Part shown: in pieces, positions 22,031 to 33,908 of the stretch
How the letters are laid out: each line of letters begins with the position of its first letter
Position numbering within the stretch: position 1 is the stretch's first letter
DNA from: Scenedesmus sp. ARA3
Taxonomy: Eukaryota; Chlorophyta; Chlorophyceae; Sphaeropleales; Scenedesmaceae
Reading direction: 5' to 3'
NCBI GenBank assembly: GCA_004335835.1
Contig: RWJK01001232.1
Location: forward strand, 4,636-68,635
Length of the DNA: 64,000 bases
Position numbers and translations under genes: made by a program
The notes under the pieces: model-generated
What the model saw: only the letters and a program-made list of their open reading frames with translations
Databases searched by the model: none
Told to the model about the DNA's origin: nothing

Positions 22031-23904
22031 GTGCTGGCTGGCGGCCCGCGCTGCTGCAGCCACCCCACCAGCTCTCACTCTAATCACAAACTCTGTACGC
22101 AATTCTGCTCAGGGCTGGCCGCTGCGCCCTGCCAACCTGCCGGCCGCAAACAATGAAAGGACAAACAAAGCAGTTGCAGCTGCAGGCCGCATGGGGCCTA
22201 GCCTGATCTGATCTGATCGAGAGATGCGTGCGTCGTGATGTATCAAATGCGCCTGATGCGTCTGCGCACATGCGTAACCATTCTGGCTTACTCATTCTGG
22301 CATAGTAACTGCGTTGCTTTCTGACGGCAGTGGCTGCATACAGCAGCACCGCCTGGCTTGTGCCAAACACAACACAAGGTGTGCCACTGCAGCAGCAGCA
22401 ACACCTGGCCCTGCAGAGCTGCCTGCCATACTGCTGCCAAATTGCACTCCCTGTGCGAGTCCAGCTGCCGCACGAGCATGCCTTGCTGCTGCTGCTGCTG
22501 CCACCTCCACTGCCTGTCCGCCCTGTGCCGCGCCCATTCCCTGCCACCCCTGCCACACCCAATCAACGCAGCGTAGGCCACAATCTGCCACAACAGCCGA
22601 CATGACTTGTAACCCAACGCGCAGCACCAGACGTGGCAGGGTGTGCCCTCCTCAGCACGGGGCACCACTGGCAGCGCATGAGGCACACGAAACACTACAT
22701 GCCACTAACACCACTCTGCAGCAACATGTACACATCTACAGCAAAGGAAGGTGAGGTATCAATGAAAGGGGCAGCTGCCGGGCACGCAGGCATGCAGCAG
22801 CAGCGCACACCTCTGCAAGCAGCTGCTTTTTGCCACTTGACAGTCCGTGTACTGCTGTACCCTGCAGCACCAGCCAACACAACCACATCAAATAACCCCT
22901 TGTCCCTCCCTGCCTCACACACTTCTATCAGCCACAACCACACAACCATGGCTCGCAGCTGCATGCCGCAAGCAGCACAGCACCCCGAAACACCCCCACC
23001 CTAGCCCTACCCGCCCTAACTAACAATAATAAAACTAAAACCTAATCCTGCTGAGCTCATCCTGCAAGAACCGACACAACCTGGGCAGCACAGTACCTGG
23101 CCTAACAAACAACCCTACATACGCGCGCGTGCATTCAAAAACCAATGCCAACCACCCTTCTGCCGATTGCGCAGGCAAACAGGCGGCGGCAGGCCTGTGC
23201 ACAAGTGCAGTCCACCGCAATTGCAGCATTCATGCGTGAGCGTGCACAGTGCATCCAGCATGCATGAAGCCTTGACGCCTGGTAACCCAACATCAGCTGG
23301 CAGCCTGAAGTGCGCATGGCTGCAGGTAACAGCCTTGCAATGTCTCTGGCATCAGCTAGATGCTGCCGAGGGCCCCAGCAAAAGCGCTGCCCTGCCCTGC
23401 ACTGCGCTGTGTGCAGCTGGCGCTGCTGCTAGCACCAGCGGCCTGTGCGCCATCTGCCGCCGCAACTGCAATCGTGCACAGGTCTGCGCCTCATTGTCAG
23501 ACCCTAAGCGCACTCTGTCAAGTTTGAATTGGTGTGTCACTTCTTCGTGTAGCACTTCCCAGCCTGACAGCTACTGTGTAACGTCATAACATACCAGCTG
23601 CACTACTATCGCTGTATGTGTGTGCGCTGCTACATCTCTGGACTGACCTCAAAGCTTGATGCGGCTTTGCGGCTGCTGCCTCTTGGGGCTGCTGCTGCTG
23701 CTGCTGCACAATGCACGTCTGCTGGCATCTGCTTGCTGCTGCTGCTGCTGCTGCTGCTGCTGTGTACTGCCTGCACTGCACTGATCTGTTCTGTGTGTGG
23801 GGGCGGACGCTTTCATCAGCCAACGTTGAACATCAGCTCCCTCGCAACTGCAGCAGCAGCAGCAACAGCAACAGCAGCAGGGTGAGGTTTGAACAAGGAA
23901 AGAG

Positions 23905-24065
23905 GTAACAGCTACAGCCAGGCACCGCCAGTGACGACATGCTCTGGAGCTAATGCATTAGATCGCAGCGACCAGCACATGATCAACAGCAGCAGGATGA
24001 GTTTGAACAAGGTAACAGCTACAGCCAGGCACTGCCAGTGACAACATGCTCTGGAGCTAATGCGC
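23905..24065. repeat. Two-copy repeat of about 95 bp
   Basis: Sequence ggtaacagctacagccaggc...ctctggagctaatgc occurs at about 23905-23960 and 24010-24064, each followed by gcagc(g/c)accagcacatgatcaa. Confidence 0.85.
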
Positions 24066-24265
24066 AGCCACCAGCACATGATCAACAGCAGACCGCATGC
24101 TGCTGCTGCAACCCAATGCATTCCCAAGTGCACAGCAACATATGTGAGGCTCCCCTTCGCCTCTGTGCTGCTGCCTGCCTGCTGCCTGTGTCGCTGCTGC
24201 TGCCGCTCCCAGCCCGTCATGCTTAATGTTCAGCTGTTCAAACGGCAAGCTGTACCTTCTGCGTT

Positions 24266-27200
24266 CTACGCTGCTGCTCTGCCGGGTGCCTGCAGTCGCC
24301 TGCACACAAGGCTTCCCCTGCTGCTGCAGCAACAACTCAAGCACAGATGGCCACACATCACACCCTCACCTGAGCTGTTGCCCACGCCTCCGCCCACATG
24401 TGCTGCTGCCGCACTGGCCTGCAGCTGCTCAAAGTGGTGCGCCGCTGCTGCTGCTGCTGCTGCCGCCTCACTCCCCGGGTCACTCGCCAAGCTACCCATG
24501 CTGCCTAGGCCAGCAGCACCCGGGCCACCCATGCACGGCAAACTCATGCTGCTCAAGCTATCCGTGACATGCCCCACATCACTGCAGCTGAGGCCCTGCT
24601 GGTGCTGGTGCTGCTGCTGATGCTGCTGGTGTTGGTGTGGCCCACCCATAGGTGTAGCCGCAGGACTCGGGCCCCTACTGCCCATGCCTGCAGGCAAAGG
24701 CGTGCCCCCACTACCAGCACCCACCATCCCCGCTGCTGCTGCTGCTGCTGCCGCCGCCCCTGGGCCAGCGCCACTCAGTGGCATGCCGCCAGTCATAATG
24801 GGGTTTAAGCCGCCGCCGGTGCTGCTAGGCCCTGAACCGCTGCCGCCGGCACTGCCCAAGTGCTGCCCCAGTGACCCCAAATGCTGCCCCATAGATCCCT
24901 GAGGCAGCAAAGTGCCGCTGCTGCTGCTGTGCTGCTGGCTCAGGCCGCCGCTGCCGCCTCGTGTGAGTGCCCCGAGCTGGCCTGCAGATGGCGTGCGCAG
25001 GCTGCTGCGGCTGCTGCTGCTGCGCATGAGTGCTGCTGCTGCTGCCGCGTTGCTGCTGCTGCTGCTGCCGCTGCCGCTGCCGCCTGTCATGATCTCTGCA
25101 TACATCACTTTGAGCCGGAAGCCGGAGCCGGCTGGGAACTCGATGCCGTTGAGCTCTGCCACTGCTGCTGCTGCTGCTGCGGGGGTGGAGTAGTTGACGT
25201 AGCAGTAGCCCTGCAAGGGTTGCAGTACAGAAGGGTGCAGTGCAAGTGCAGCATAGCGTGAGCGTGGCTGCGGTAGGTATGCAGCGTTGGGCGTGGCGGT
25301 TCGCACTGTGAGCAGTGGCCTAGGGGTTGTGCAGGTGGCTTTTGCCAGTGGCCTCGTCCTTGTCAGACCACCTACCCCATGCTGGTGTAGCTGCGGAACA
25401 GCAGACACCACCTTGCGCAACCTGAACCTGCCGAGTATCCGCCACATCACCCACCTCACTCTTGCCAGTGGCCTTGTCCCTTCTTTGAGTTGTAGTACTT
25501 CAACATCAGGTGGCACAAACAGGTCAGACGCAATGACAGAAGACTTGGCACACGCAATCACCTTGCTCTTGCCAGTTGCCTTGTCCTCATTCGAATGGCA
25601 GGACCGCAGCAGAAAGTGCAAAAACAACTTCTTGCAAATCAGTCCTGCAGCCCACCTTGCTTTTGCCGGTGGTCTTGTTTTTTTTGGGGTCACATTAGAC
25701 CGTGCAAGGGTAGCTGCGAACAGCAGACACCACAACCTAAACCTGCCAAGTAAGTAACCGCCACACTGCTCACCTTGCTCTTGCCAGTGGCCTTGTCTTT
25801 CTTCAGGTCGCAGTACTCCATGCCGGGGTAGCTGCAGAACAGCAGACACCAGGATCTAAACCTTCCAAGTAACTGCCCCACTGCTCACCTTGCTTTTGCC
25901 GGTGGCCTTGTCTTTCTTCAGGTTGCAGCTTTGACAACGCGTGGCACAAACATACACAGACAATCAATTGGCACAATCATACACACGCAATCACCTTGCT
26001 CTTGCCGGTGGCCTTGTCCTTCTTCAGGCCGCAGTACTCCATGCCGGCGTAGCTGCAGAACAGCACACACCACAACCTCAACCTGCCAATCAACCGCCAT
26101 ACTGCTCACCTTGCTCTTGCCAGTGGCTTTGTCTTTCTTCCGGTCGCAGTACTTTAACAACAAGTGGCACAAACATACACAGACAATCCATTGGCACAAA
26201 CATACACATGCGATTACCTTGCTCTTGCCAGTGGCCTTGTCCTTCTTCAGGTCGCAGCACTCAGCACAAACAGACCCAGAACGCTGAACTAAATTAGACA
26301 CAAGCAATCACCTTGCTCTTGCCAGTGACTTTGTTTTTCTTCAAATCGCAGTAGTCAAACAAATCGTGCAATGAAGACTACTTGCAAACCACTCCTGTCG
26401 CAATCACCTTGCTCTTGCCGGTGGCCTTGTCTTTCTTCAGGTCACAGTACTCCATTCCTGGGTAGCTGCGGAACAGCAGCCGCAGCGAATCATCGCTGAC
26501 AGACTTATGCACAACCACAAACAGCCGCTGCTGGCTGAGCGGGGGACCACCCCCGCCATGCTGCTGCATGCCCTGCTGCTGCTGCTGCTGCTGCTGCTGC
26601 ATGCTGGCCGCCGCTGCTGCTGCTGCCGCCGCAAAGTCATGCGCGCTGGGTCCCATGCCCTGCTGCGCTGCTGCTGCCGCTGCTGCTGCCGCCATGTGTG
26701 ACATGTGCGTCATCATTGCGTTGTTGTGTGCTGCTGCTCCCGGGCTAAGCCCCATGAAAGGGCCTAACGGGAAATTCACATTGGTAAGGCTGCTGCTGAC
26801 GCTGCCCATGCTGCTGTTGTTGCCGGGGGAGGACTGGAAGGTGTTGTTGGGGCCCCCTGCTGCTGCTGCTGCCGCGCTGGCTGCTGCTGCTGCTGCTGCC
26901 GCGTGGCTGATGCCTGCCATGCCTGAGGTGTCTGGTGTGGACAGGGGCGTCATGAGGTGGTGGTGGGCGGGCCCAAGGCCAAAGCTCTGGAGGTTGACCT
27001 GCAGGGGAGCAAGGAAACAGGTACAGCACACCGGAGAATCAGTCTGCTTGCTCGGCAGCAATGCAATACCATAATTGTGACATGTGTCAATGTGGCGCAG
27101 CTGCTGCAGCAGGCTACTGTGTACAGCAAGACATTAGCAAACACGACTGCGAGCCATGCGCTGAAGTTGGCCGCTGCTGCATTTGACACAGACTTCCCAG

Positions 27201-28735
27201 ATGCGCATTTGGCGCCTAGCAGACGCAGCAGCTGCTGGCAGCTGCCGTCGGTAGCTCTGGCACCATCACACACCTGACACGTGCTGAAGCTGCTTGTGCC
27301 AGCTTCTGCTACAGTGCATTTGAAGCTATTGCAGCAGCCTCTTCTAGTGCGGCTTCATGCTGAGCAGCAGGTGCTACAGCATAGTTCAGGCTGCGACTAC
27401 AAACTGTGTGTCTCAGGCTAGCCGCCAGCTGGTCCTCACCTGCCCACCGAGCTCCATGCCACCACCCCCAGCTGCTGCTGCTGCCGCTGCTGCTGCTGCC
27501 AGCCCTGTTGCATTGTTGAACCCCATAAAGCCCTGCAGCGGGGTGTAATCGCCACCTGCTGCTGCTGCCGCCGCTGCTGCTGCTGCCGCTGCTGCATGGG
27601 GCGCGCCGGCGCCAAATGCTGCTGCTTGCTGCGCTGCAAACATTGTGTTTGCGGTGGCTGCCCCTAGCCCAAAGGTGCCAAACTGCCCCGCTGCTCCTGG
27701 CGATAGCCGCATTGCACCTGCAGGGTTGAGTTTGTTGGCAGTAGAAAAGCTTGTTTGAACCAGGAACACGTGCCAGCAGAAGGCGATAATAACAAATGCA
27801 GCAGCAGATGAAGCAGCAGCCACCAATTGCTATAAAATCACTTGGTCGCACTGCCGCAGCCACTGCCCCTTACGCTACTGCTGCTGCTGCTGCTGCTGCT
27901 GTCATCGCATCAACGCCAGATCAACCACTCACTCGCTGCGTCCAGCCCCACGGGCGGCAGGTGGCTCAGCCCACCCCTGAAGCATCAACACCGCACCCCT
28001 TGAAAACCATCTGCACCCCTGAACCCTGCTTGCTACTCACTGGCTGCATCCAGCCCCAGGGGTGGCAGGTGGCCCAGCGCGCCTCCCGGCCCAAACAGGC
28101 CCGGCACCAGAGCATGACATGAGGCAGCAGGCACCAGGCCCCCGAGCACTGCTTCGCACTGCCGCCGCTGCTGCTGCTGCTGCTGCTAGTCATGGCCCTA
28201 CAAGAGACCCCACCCCATCCGCAACACGTTCAAACACCCCTCATAACTTCATAACTAGTAACTCACTGGCTGCGTCCAGCCCCAGGGGTGGCAGGTGGCC
28301 CAGCCCACCCCTCAAGCATCACAACCGCACCCCTTTAACACCATCTATACCCCTGAACCCTGAACCTGAAGCTTGCTACTCACTGGCTGTGTCCAGCCCC
28401 AGGGGTGGCAGGTGGCCCAGCGCGCCTCCCGGCCCAAACAGGCCTGGCACCAGCTGCTCCGGCCGCGCGCGCTTGGTCTTGGGCTCAGCCAGCATGACCT
28501 TGACCTTGTAGGAGGCCAGCTGCGGCAGCAGCAGCAGCAGCAGCAGCAGCAAGAGATGAGCAGGGCCAGATCGATGTGTCACATGACAGCAGAACAGTGC
28601 GGTGGGCAGGCAGCAGGGGCTGAGTGGGGGAGGGATGTGTGCATCCCGCTGCTGCAGCAGCTGTTGCAGCGTTGCTGTTGCATGAACAGCTAGTACCCAT
28701 CACCACATGATGTGGGAGTGTTGCTGCTAGGTAAC

Positions 28736-28770
<35 letters not shown>

Positions 28771-28977
28771 AACAAGCCTTGCAATTGTCGTGACATGCTG
28801 CTGCTGCTGCCGGTAATGCTGCTGCCGTTGTTGCTCCTCGCTTGTTGCTCTGCTGCTCTAAACCCATAGAACTGCTGCCGCCGCTGCCATGTCGCACAAC
28901 GCACCATGCGCTTGCTGCTGCACCCGCCAGCACTGCCAGTGCGCTGCATTACCACTGCTGCTGCTTTTCTGTGACAG

Positions 28978-29017
<40 letters not shown>

Positions 29018-29842
29018 GCTGCTGTGTGCCACCACTCACCATGCCCTTGGCCGCCACGTCCTCCAGTGCTGCCAGTGCGCTGCATCACTACTGCTGCTTC
29101 TCTGTGACGACGCTACCAGGCTGCTGCTGCTGCTGCTGCTGCTGCTGTGTGCCACCACTCACCATGCCCTTGGCAGCCACGTCCTCCAGTGCCGCCAGTG
29201 CGCTGCATCACTACTGCTGCTTATTTAACAGCGCCGCTGCTGCTGCTGCTGCTGCTGCTGTGTCCCGCCACTCACCATGCCCTTAGCCGCCACGTCCTCC
29301 AGTGCTGCCAGTGCGCTGCTGGCCTTTGCGTACTTGACAAACACCACGCCCTTGCTGGAGATGAGGTCAGTCTTGCAATACTCCAGGTCAGGGTAGCGGC
29401 ACAGCTCCTCCTGCAAGGGTTTTGATGTGGGGTTTGGGGTTTAGAAGTGGGCAGGGGCAGCACAGCATGATGAGTTGTTGCGTTGTGTGTGAATTCGAAA
29501 TGATGTGTTGACGCACCAAAAGGCATGTGCAGTAATGACCCTGCCTGCTGCTTGGGCTGCAGCTGCTGCTGTTTTGGTGTGGCAGGTGACATGCTGACTC
29601 GCATCTTCTGCATGCACTGACGCTGTTGATACTGACATCATTGAGAGCATGGCGCATTGCTGCTGTTGCATTCTTGGCGCGCTTTCCTGCTGTGCATGCC
29701 ACGCGGCGCTGGCGGCAGCACCACACATGCTGCAACACGCCTGCTGCTGCTGCTGCTGCTGCTGCCTTTTCTTCACTGCAGCATTGATTTACTGCAGAAC
29801 TTCATGAGCGTAGCAGCTGCTGCTACTGCTGTTTTGGATGAT

Positions 29843-29877
<35 letters not shown>

Positions 29878-31263
29878 ACTCCTGCTGCTGCAGGTCGCTG
29901 CTGCTGCTGCCACGCACGTGTATGAGCTGGCCGTCTGCTGTCTTGGGCACCACCAGGAACAGCCTGCTGCGAGGTGGCACATTGTCAGGGTCGCTTGCTG
30001 CTTCCTGCTCCGGGGCAGGCATCAGCTTGGCAGCACCTGGCTGCTGCTGCTGCTGTGGATGTTGCTGCACGACCCTGCAGCAACATAACACAAGACAGCA
30101 AATGACACATGAGGGTCAGCGGTAGCATGCGCATGGCAGATAGGGAGGGTGAATGTGTGGGGTGCCGGTAGGGGTCAGACAATTGCAAGTAGTTGTCTAG
30201 AATGCTGCAGGACATGCACAGCATGCTGTGGGGACACCGCTGCTGTACTGCAGGGGCAAACAGCTGCTGCTGTTTGTACTGCTACTGCTTTTGCTGCTGA
30301 ATCGGGCCCCCATGATAGACGTTGACTCAAGTGCACAAACGTTCGCCTGCCAACCGGCCCCTGAGATGTCAGGCCCCAGTTGCTGCCTGCAGGAGAGGCT
30401 GGGGGACCTGCTGCGAACATCGACACCGTGTGCTGGCTGCTGCTGCCGGCGAGCCTGTATACTGCCTGGTTGCTGCATAGCACGCAACATGCTTCTCCGT
30501 AGCCGATTGCTTCGGCTGCGGCCAATGGGCCACGCCACAAGCTGCACACCTGGGCGTTGGAGCTTCTGCCAGCAGCACCTTGAGCTTGGGGCCCTTGCCG
30601 TTGTTCAAAACAGCACCATTAAGGCTCTCCATCGCCAGTGCGGCGGTGCTGGCCTTGTCATACTTCACGAAGCACACTGCAGGATGTGGGATAGATGCAA
30701 AGGGTCAGCGCGGGAGCACAAGGTGGGCCTGATCAGCTACGTGAGGGCTCGAACAATAGTTTGATGCACATTGCAACCGCATGGCCGCAGCTGCATGCCG
30801 GCAGAGCATCTCCTGCAGGACGAGTGTGTGCAGCAGCTGACCAGGGTACCCCCCGCAATAGATCTGATGTGCGCGCACAGCCTCTGCTAGCAGCCGGTTG
30901 CCGGCCAGAAAGCTTTGAAATTCCATGCAAGAACTAGTACTTGAGCTGCTGCTGGCTGAACCAGTGCCTGCTGCTCTTGCGAAGAGATACACGACTGTCG
31001 CATCTGACCAAGTGACTGCACCCACCTCCCTTCTCCTTGATCAGCTTTATGTTTTCCACATTGCCAAATGGTAGAAAGGCCTGCTTGAGCACGTCCTCCT
31101 GCTCATGGCGGGCGGGTGCAGCAAGAGGCAAGCCTTTCAGCCATCCGAGCCCACTGTTGCGCCAATACGCTCACGGCAGGCCTGCTGCGCCCTTCCTCAC
31201 CTCGACTGATCTACCACAGACTACAAAGAGCCTGGAATGCAGCGGCAGCTCCGTGCCCTGCAT
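24266..31263 (-). CDS. RBM45-like RNA-binding protein with three RRM domains
   Basis: RRM1: ATG at 31263, HSRLFVVCGRSVE; 31028-31101, EDVLKQAFLPFGNVENIKLI; 30551-30679, VCFVKYDKASTAALAMESL and GPKLKVLLAEAPTPR. RRM2: about 29925-30050, SRLFLVVPKTADGQLI; 29274-29413, CRYPDLEYCKTDLISSKGV and VVFVKYAKASSALAALED; 28392-28525, YKVKVMLAEPKTKRARPE. Then Ala/Gly/Gln-rich linkers (27438-27735 and 26418-27002). RRM3: QRLFVVVHKSVSDDSLRLLF, YPGMEYCDLKKDKATGKSK; then [20 protein letters not shown] and FRLKVMYAE (to about 25214), followed by a long Ser/Gly/Ala/Gln tail. The (F/Y)VKY and LFVV elements are RNP1/RNP2-like, and the spacing of LEYC and LAEP motifs resembles animal RBM45/Drb1. A donor-like gtgagg near 24373 suggests a further 3' exon, so the end at 24266 is uncertain. 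Four exon edges are amplified in introns. Confidence 0.85.
25325..26470 (-). repeat. About 11 tandem copies of an RRM3 exon end plus donor
   Basis: The exon end coding YPGMEYCDLKKDKATGKSK and its donor gtga recurs down the intron. Plus-strand positions of the copies begin near 25331, 25455, 25558, 25655, 25769, 25885, 25989, 26105, 26214, 26309 and 26402; the last is joined to the upstream exon. Spacing is about 93-124 bp. Copies at 25769 and 25989 are the best preserved; those at 25331, 25558 and 25655 are more diverged. Nearly the whole 1.2-kb intron consists of these units. Confidence 0.95.
27930..28440 (-). repeat. RRM2 exon end plus donor in four copies
   Basis: The exon end coding GPGGALGHLPPLGLDTA and its gtgagt donor occurs at about 28385-28440 (attached), 28262-28310, 28030-28090 and 27933-27975. 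The exon-like part is conserved; the intervening intron sequence is partly shared (accccttgaaaaccatctgc-like). Confidence 0.9.
28880..29330 (-). repeat. RRM2 exon end plus donor in four copies (ALEDVAAKGM)
   Basis: The exon end coding SALAALEDVAAKGM plus gtgagt donor occurs at about 29270-29325 (attached), 29150-29205, 29032-29085 and, weakly, 28890-28950. Units are about 120 bp and each is followed by a CTG-containing stretch. Confidence 0.9.
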
Positions 31264-32511
31264 CGCTGCGATTTCAAATGGGCTACTGGCGGAGTGCATC
31301 CATCTTCCTCCTGTCATAGTCATCCCAAACACTCACATAAATAAGTGTGGAAGGCTGCGTTGTGATCACCTCTAGGAAACCAGTAACACACCTTGGGCGG
31401 TTTTGTCAGAGGAAGCAATTCGAGGCCATTCATGACTATTCGCTGACTCAGAAAGCAATCGAATCAACCAGGTGTGGCTTTCGGGCTGTTGTCAACACCA
31501 CCCGCCCTCGGGCAATCGGACTGCTACTGCAGCATCGAAGCCTCTCTGCTACAGCTGCTCAGACTTTGACCGGAGGAGTGATCATAAGAGGCAGGAACGG
31601 ATAGAACAGCAGTCTCATGAACTGTTTACCGTTCTGAATTGATTTAGGCACCCGGCATCACCTTCAAACTTGTCTGCGGGCGCCGAAGCAGGCAACTGCT
31701 TTGCCACAGCCTGGCCTTGCTCAGCGGCTGAGCAGGTATGGCCAAAATGCACACAATTCACCGTTACATGGCGGTCGTTCGCCTCAGCAACTGCCTGCAG
31801 CAGCCAACACTTGAGTAGCAGCTGCTGTGCATCCCAGGGCCTGTTTCCAGGCTTGATCAGCTGGTCAGGCCTGCAGGCACGACAGTTTTTTTCTCACAGC
31901 GACCTGTCCGCACACGCAGCAGGCGGCAGAGACAAACATCTCACCACAAAGACATCACGGCATCAGAAGTCAACTTACAAGCTGTACATGCTGCAGACAA
32001 TTGCTTCGTGTAGTGGGAGGCACTCAGTGACTGCCTGGGCATGGGATGATCTTTGCATCCGTTGTGGACTTGGGCGGCAACGTCGTGTGAGCAGGTCGGA
32101 AAGCCTTCTTATTTGGAGAATCATAAACACCATAGGTGTTTGTAACCAGGTGGTGGGCACGGCCTGGCCGGGCCAATGGCATGATGCTGGAAAAGCCCTA
32201 ATCCTCAGTTCAAACGCTACCTCAGCATGCCCAGTTCCATCGCCTGCCAAAACTAGTGTATTACTCATGATGTGATTCGTTCAGCGTTGCCGGGCAACCG
32301 CTTACGCTCACTTGTGGTAATTCTTACAAGTGCCCTTGCTTTCTTCCATAGAGTCCGATGTGCACACCAAAATGCGCTGCAATCAAGATTTACAGTGTAA
32401 CTTGATGCTACGAACCAAAACTTGAGCGTACTCTGCATCGTCGTCACTGCGACAGCAGTACAGCAACATCAGCATTGACCAGTCACTGCTGGCATCCAGC
32501 CGCTAGCAAAC
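31264..32511. other. Divergent promoter region
   Basis: Separates the start of the RBM45-like gene (minus) and the armadillo-like gene (plus). No coding exon recognised; composition is less repetitive than the surroundings. It should hold both promoters. Confidence 0.5.
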
Positions 32512-33744
32512 ATGAACCAAGCCGCCAAAGCGCCTGAATCACTGCAAGTGCTGGTGGAGCACCTCTCTGCTGGGGCTGGGGCCAGTGCGGCAAGCCAGGT
32601 GCGTACGAAAGCACCAACGCTGCTGCAACGACGGCACATGGTGTGGTTAATCGTGGCTTGCTTGCAGGAAGGTGCACACTACATCTGACGACATGCATGT
32701 TGCGTTTAGGCAGGCAGGCAGGCTGGCAAACAGCAGGGCGGCAGCAGTCACAAGCATCTGGGACCAGGTGCTACAAAGCGATGCAAAGGCAAGCATCGGC
32801 TGCGCCAGGACAGTTAGCTGTGTCCAACTGGTCGCATGACAATTATGCATACCTAAACACCCCAGCAGTCTCTGTGTAACTGCACTGAGCTGCTTATGCT
32901 GATGCCATGCAGTTTCATGCACAAAACGCTTTCGTAGCAGCCTCGCATGCACGATGCAAAATGCTGCGGGCGGCACTGCTTGCATGGCAAATGCTGCTGC
33001 CATTGCTGACAGCACCATTGCTGCAAATTTTGACAACGTTGGTTGCTGTTGCTGTTGGGCTGGTGCCGCTGCAGAAAGAGGAGTTGCTCAAGCTGGCAGT
33101 TTTGCCGCGTCTGCTGCAGCTGATGGAAGGCCAGGCAGCAGACGCAGAGGCGGCTTATGCAGCAGCAGGCTGCCTGGCGTGCTTGGTGCAGCACCCCAAG
33201 TGGCTGGCAGAAGTCAGCGCAACAGGCGCCCTCACAAACAAGGTGCGTGTGCGACTTCTACCATGCACCAGTAATAGGAACAGCTGCAAGTGCACCAGGC
33301 TAAGAGTCAATGCTGCTGAGGGCCAGAGGAGGAGGCAGCAACAAGTTCATACACAATTGAAAGGCTCACGTTAATGTGCACATACATGCGCGCATAGTAG
33401 CCTCCAGAGTTGGTTGCACCAGGTTGGTTCAGCTGCTGCTGCTGCTTTCAGGTTGTTGCTGCTTGCTTGGGCTTGTTACGAGGCTGCCATGACCGCAGCC
33501 GCTTGCCAGCTGCGCAGCTGTTGCTGCTGCTGTCGCGGCAGCCAGCGCTGGTGCCGAGCTTGGAGCCCTGCTTGAGCACACTGCTGGCACTACTAGCTGA
33601 AGCAGGTGGGCAACAGCAGGGGCAGCTGGCTGCTGTACATTGCAGTGCAGTGCTGGCGCTTGTCATGCAGTCCTGCAATGGCTGCATGAAGGATGCATGC
33701 TGCTGCTGAGCACTGCTGCTTGTCTCCCATCACCAGATGCGGCG

Positions 33745-33803
<59 letters not shown>

Positions 33804-33853
33804 NNNNNNNNNNNNNNNNNNNNNNNNNNNNNNNNNNNNNNNNNNNNNNNNNN

Positions 33854-33908
<55 letters not shown>

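Larger units (their letters stand above)
19453..24265. other. Gene-poor interval with satellite DNA
   Basis: Between the glyoxalase I start and the visible end of the RBM45-like gene, both minus. I see no family-like exon. Contents: CCAG satellite 21655-22030; a sequence poor in G at 22970-23045; a two-copy repeat at 23905-24065 (ggtaacagctacagccaggc). Part may be the 3' UTR or a missed last exon of the RBM45-like gene. Confidence 0.5.

Noticed and set aside
21410..22083. Pro/Ser/Gln-rich frames over the CCAG satellite
   Set aside because: Tetranucleotide repeat is open in several frames on both strands; no start context or domain.
22970..23045. ccctaccc/ccctaacta stretch as telomere-like sequence
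   Set aside because: No regular CCCTAAA or CCCTAAAA repeat; only isolated similarity.
25325..26470. Regular 100-bp-spaced repeats resembling a CRISPR array
   Set aside because: Repeats are copies of an exon end with a splice donor, spacing and identity vary, and the DNA is eukaryotic.
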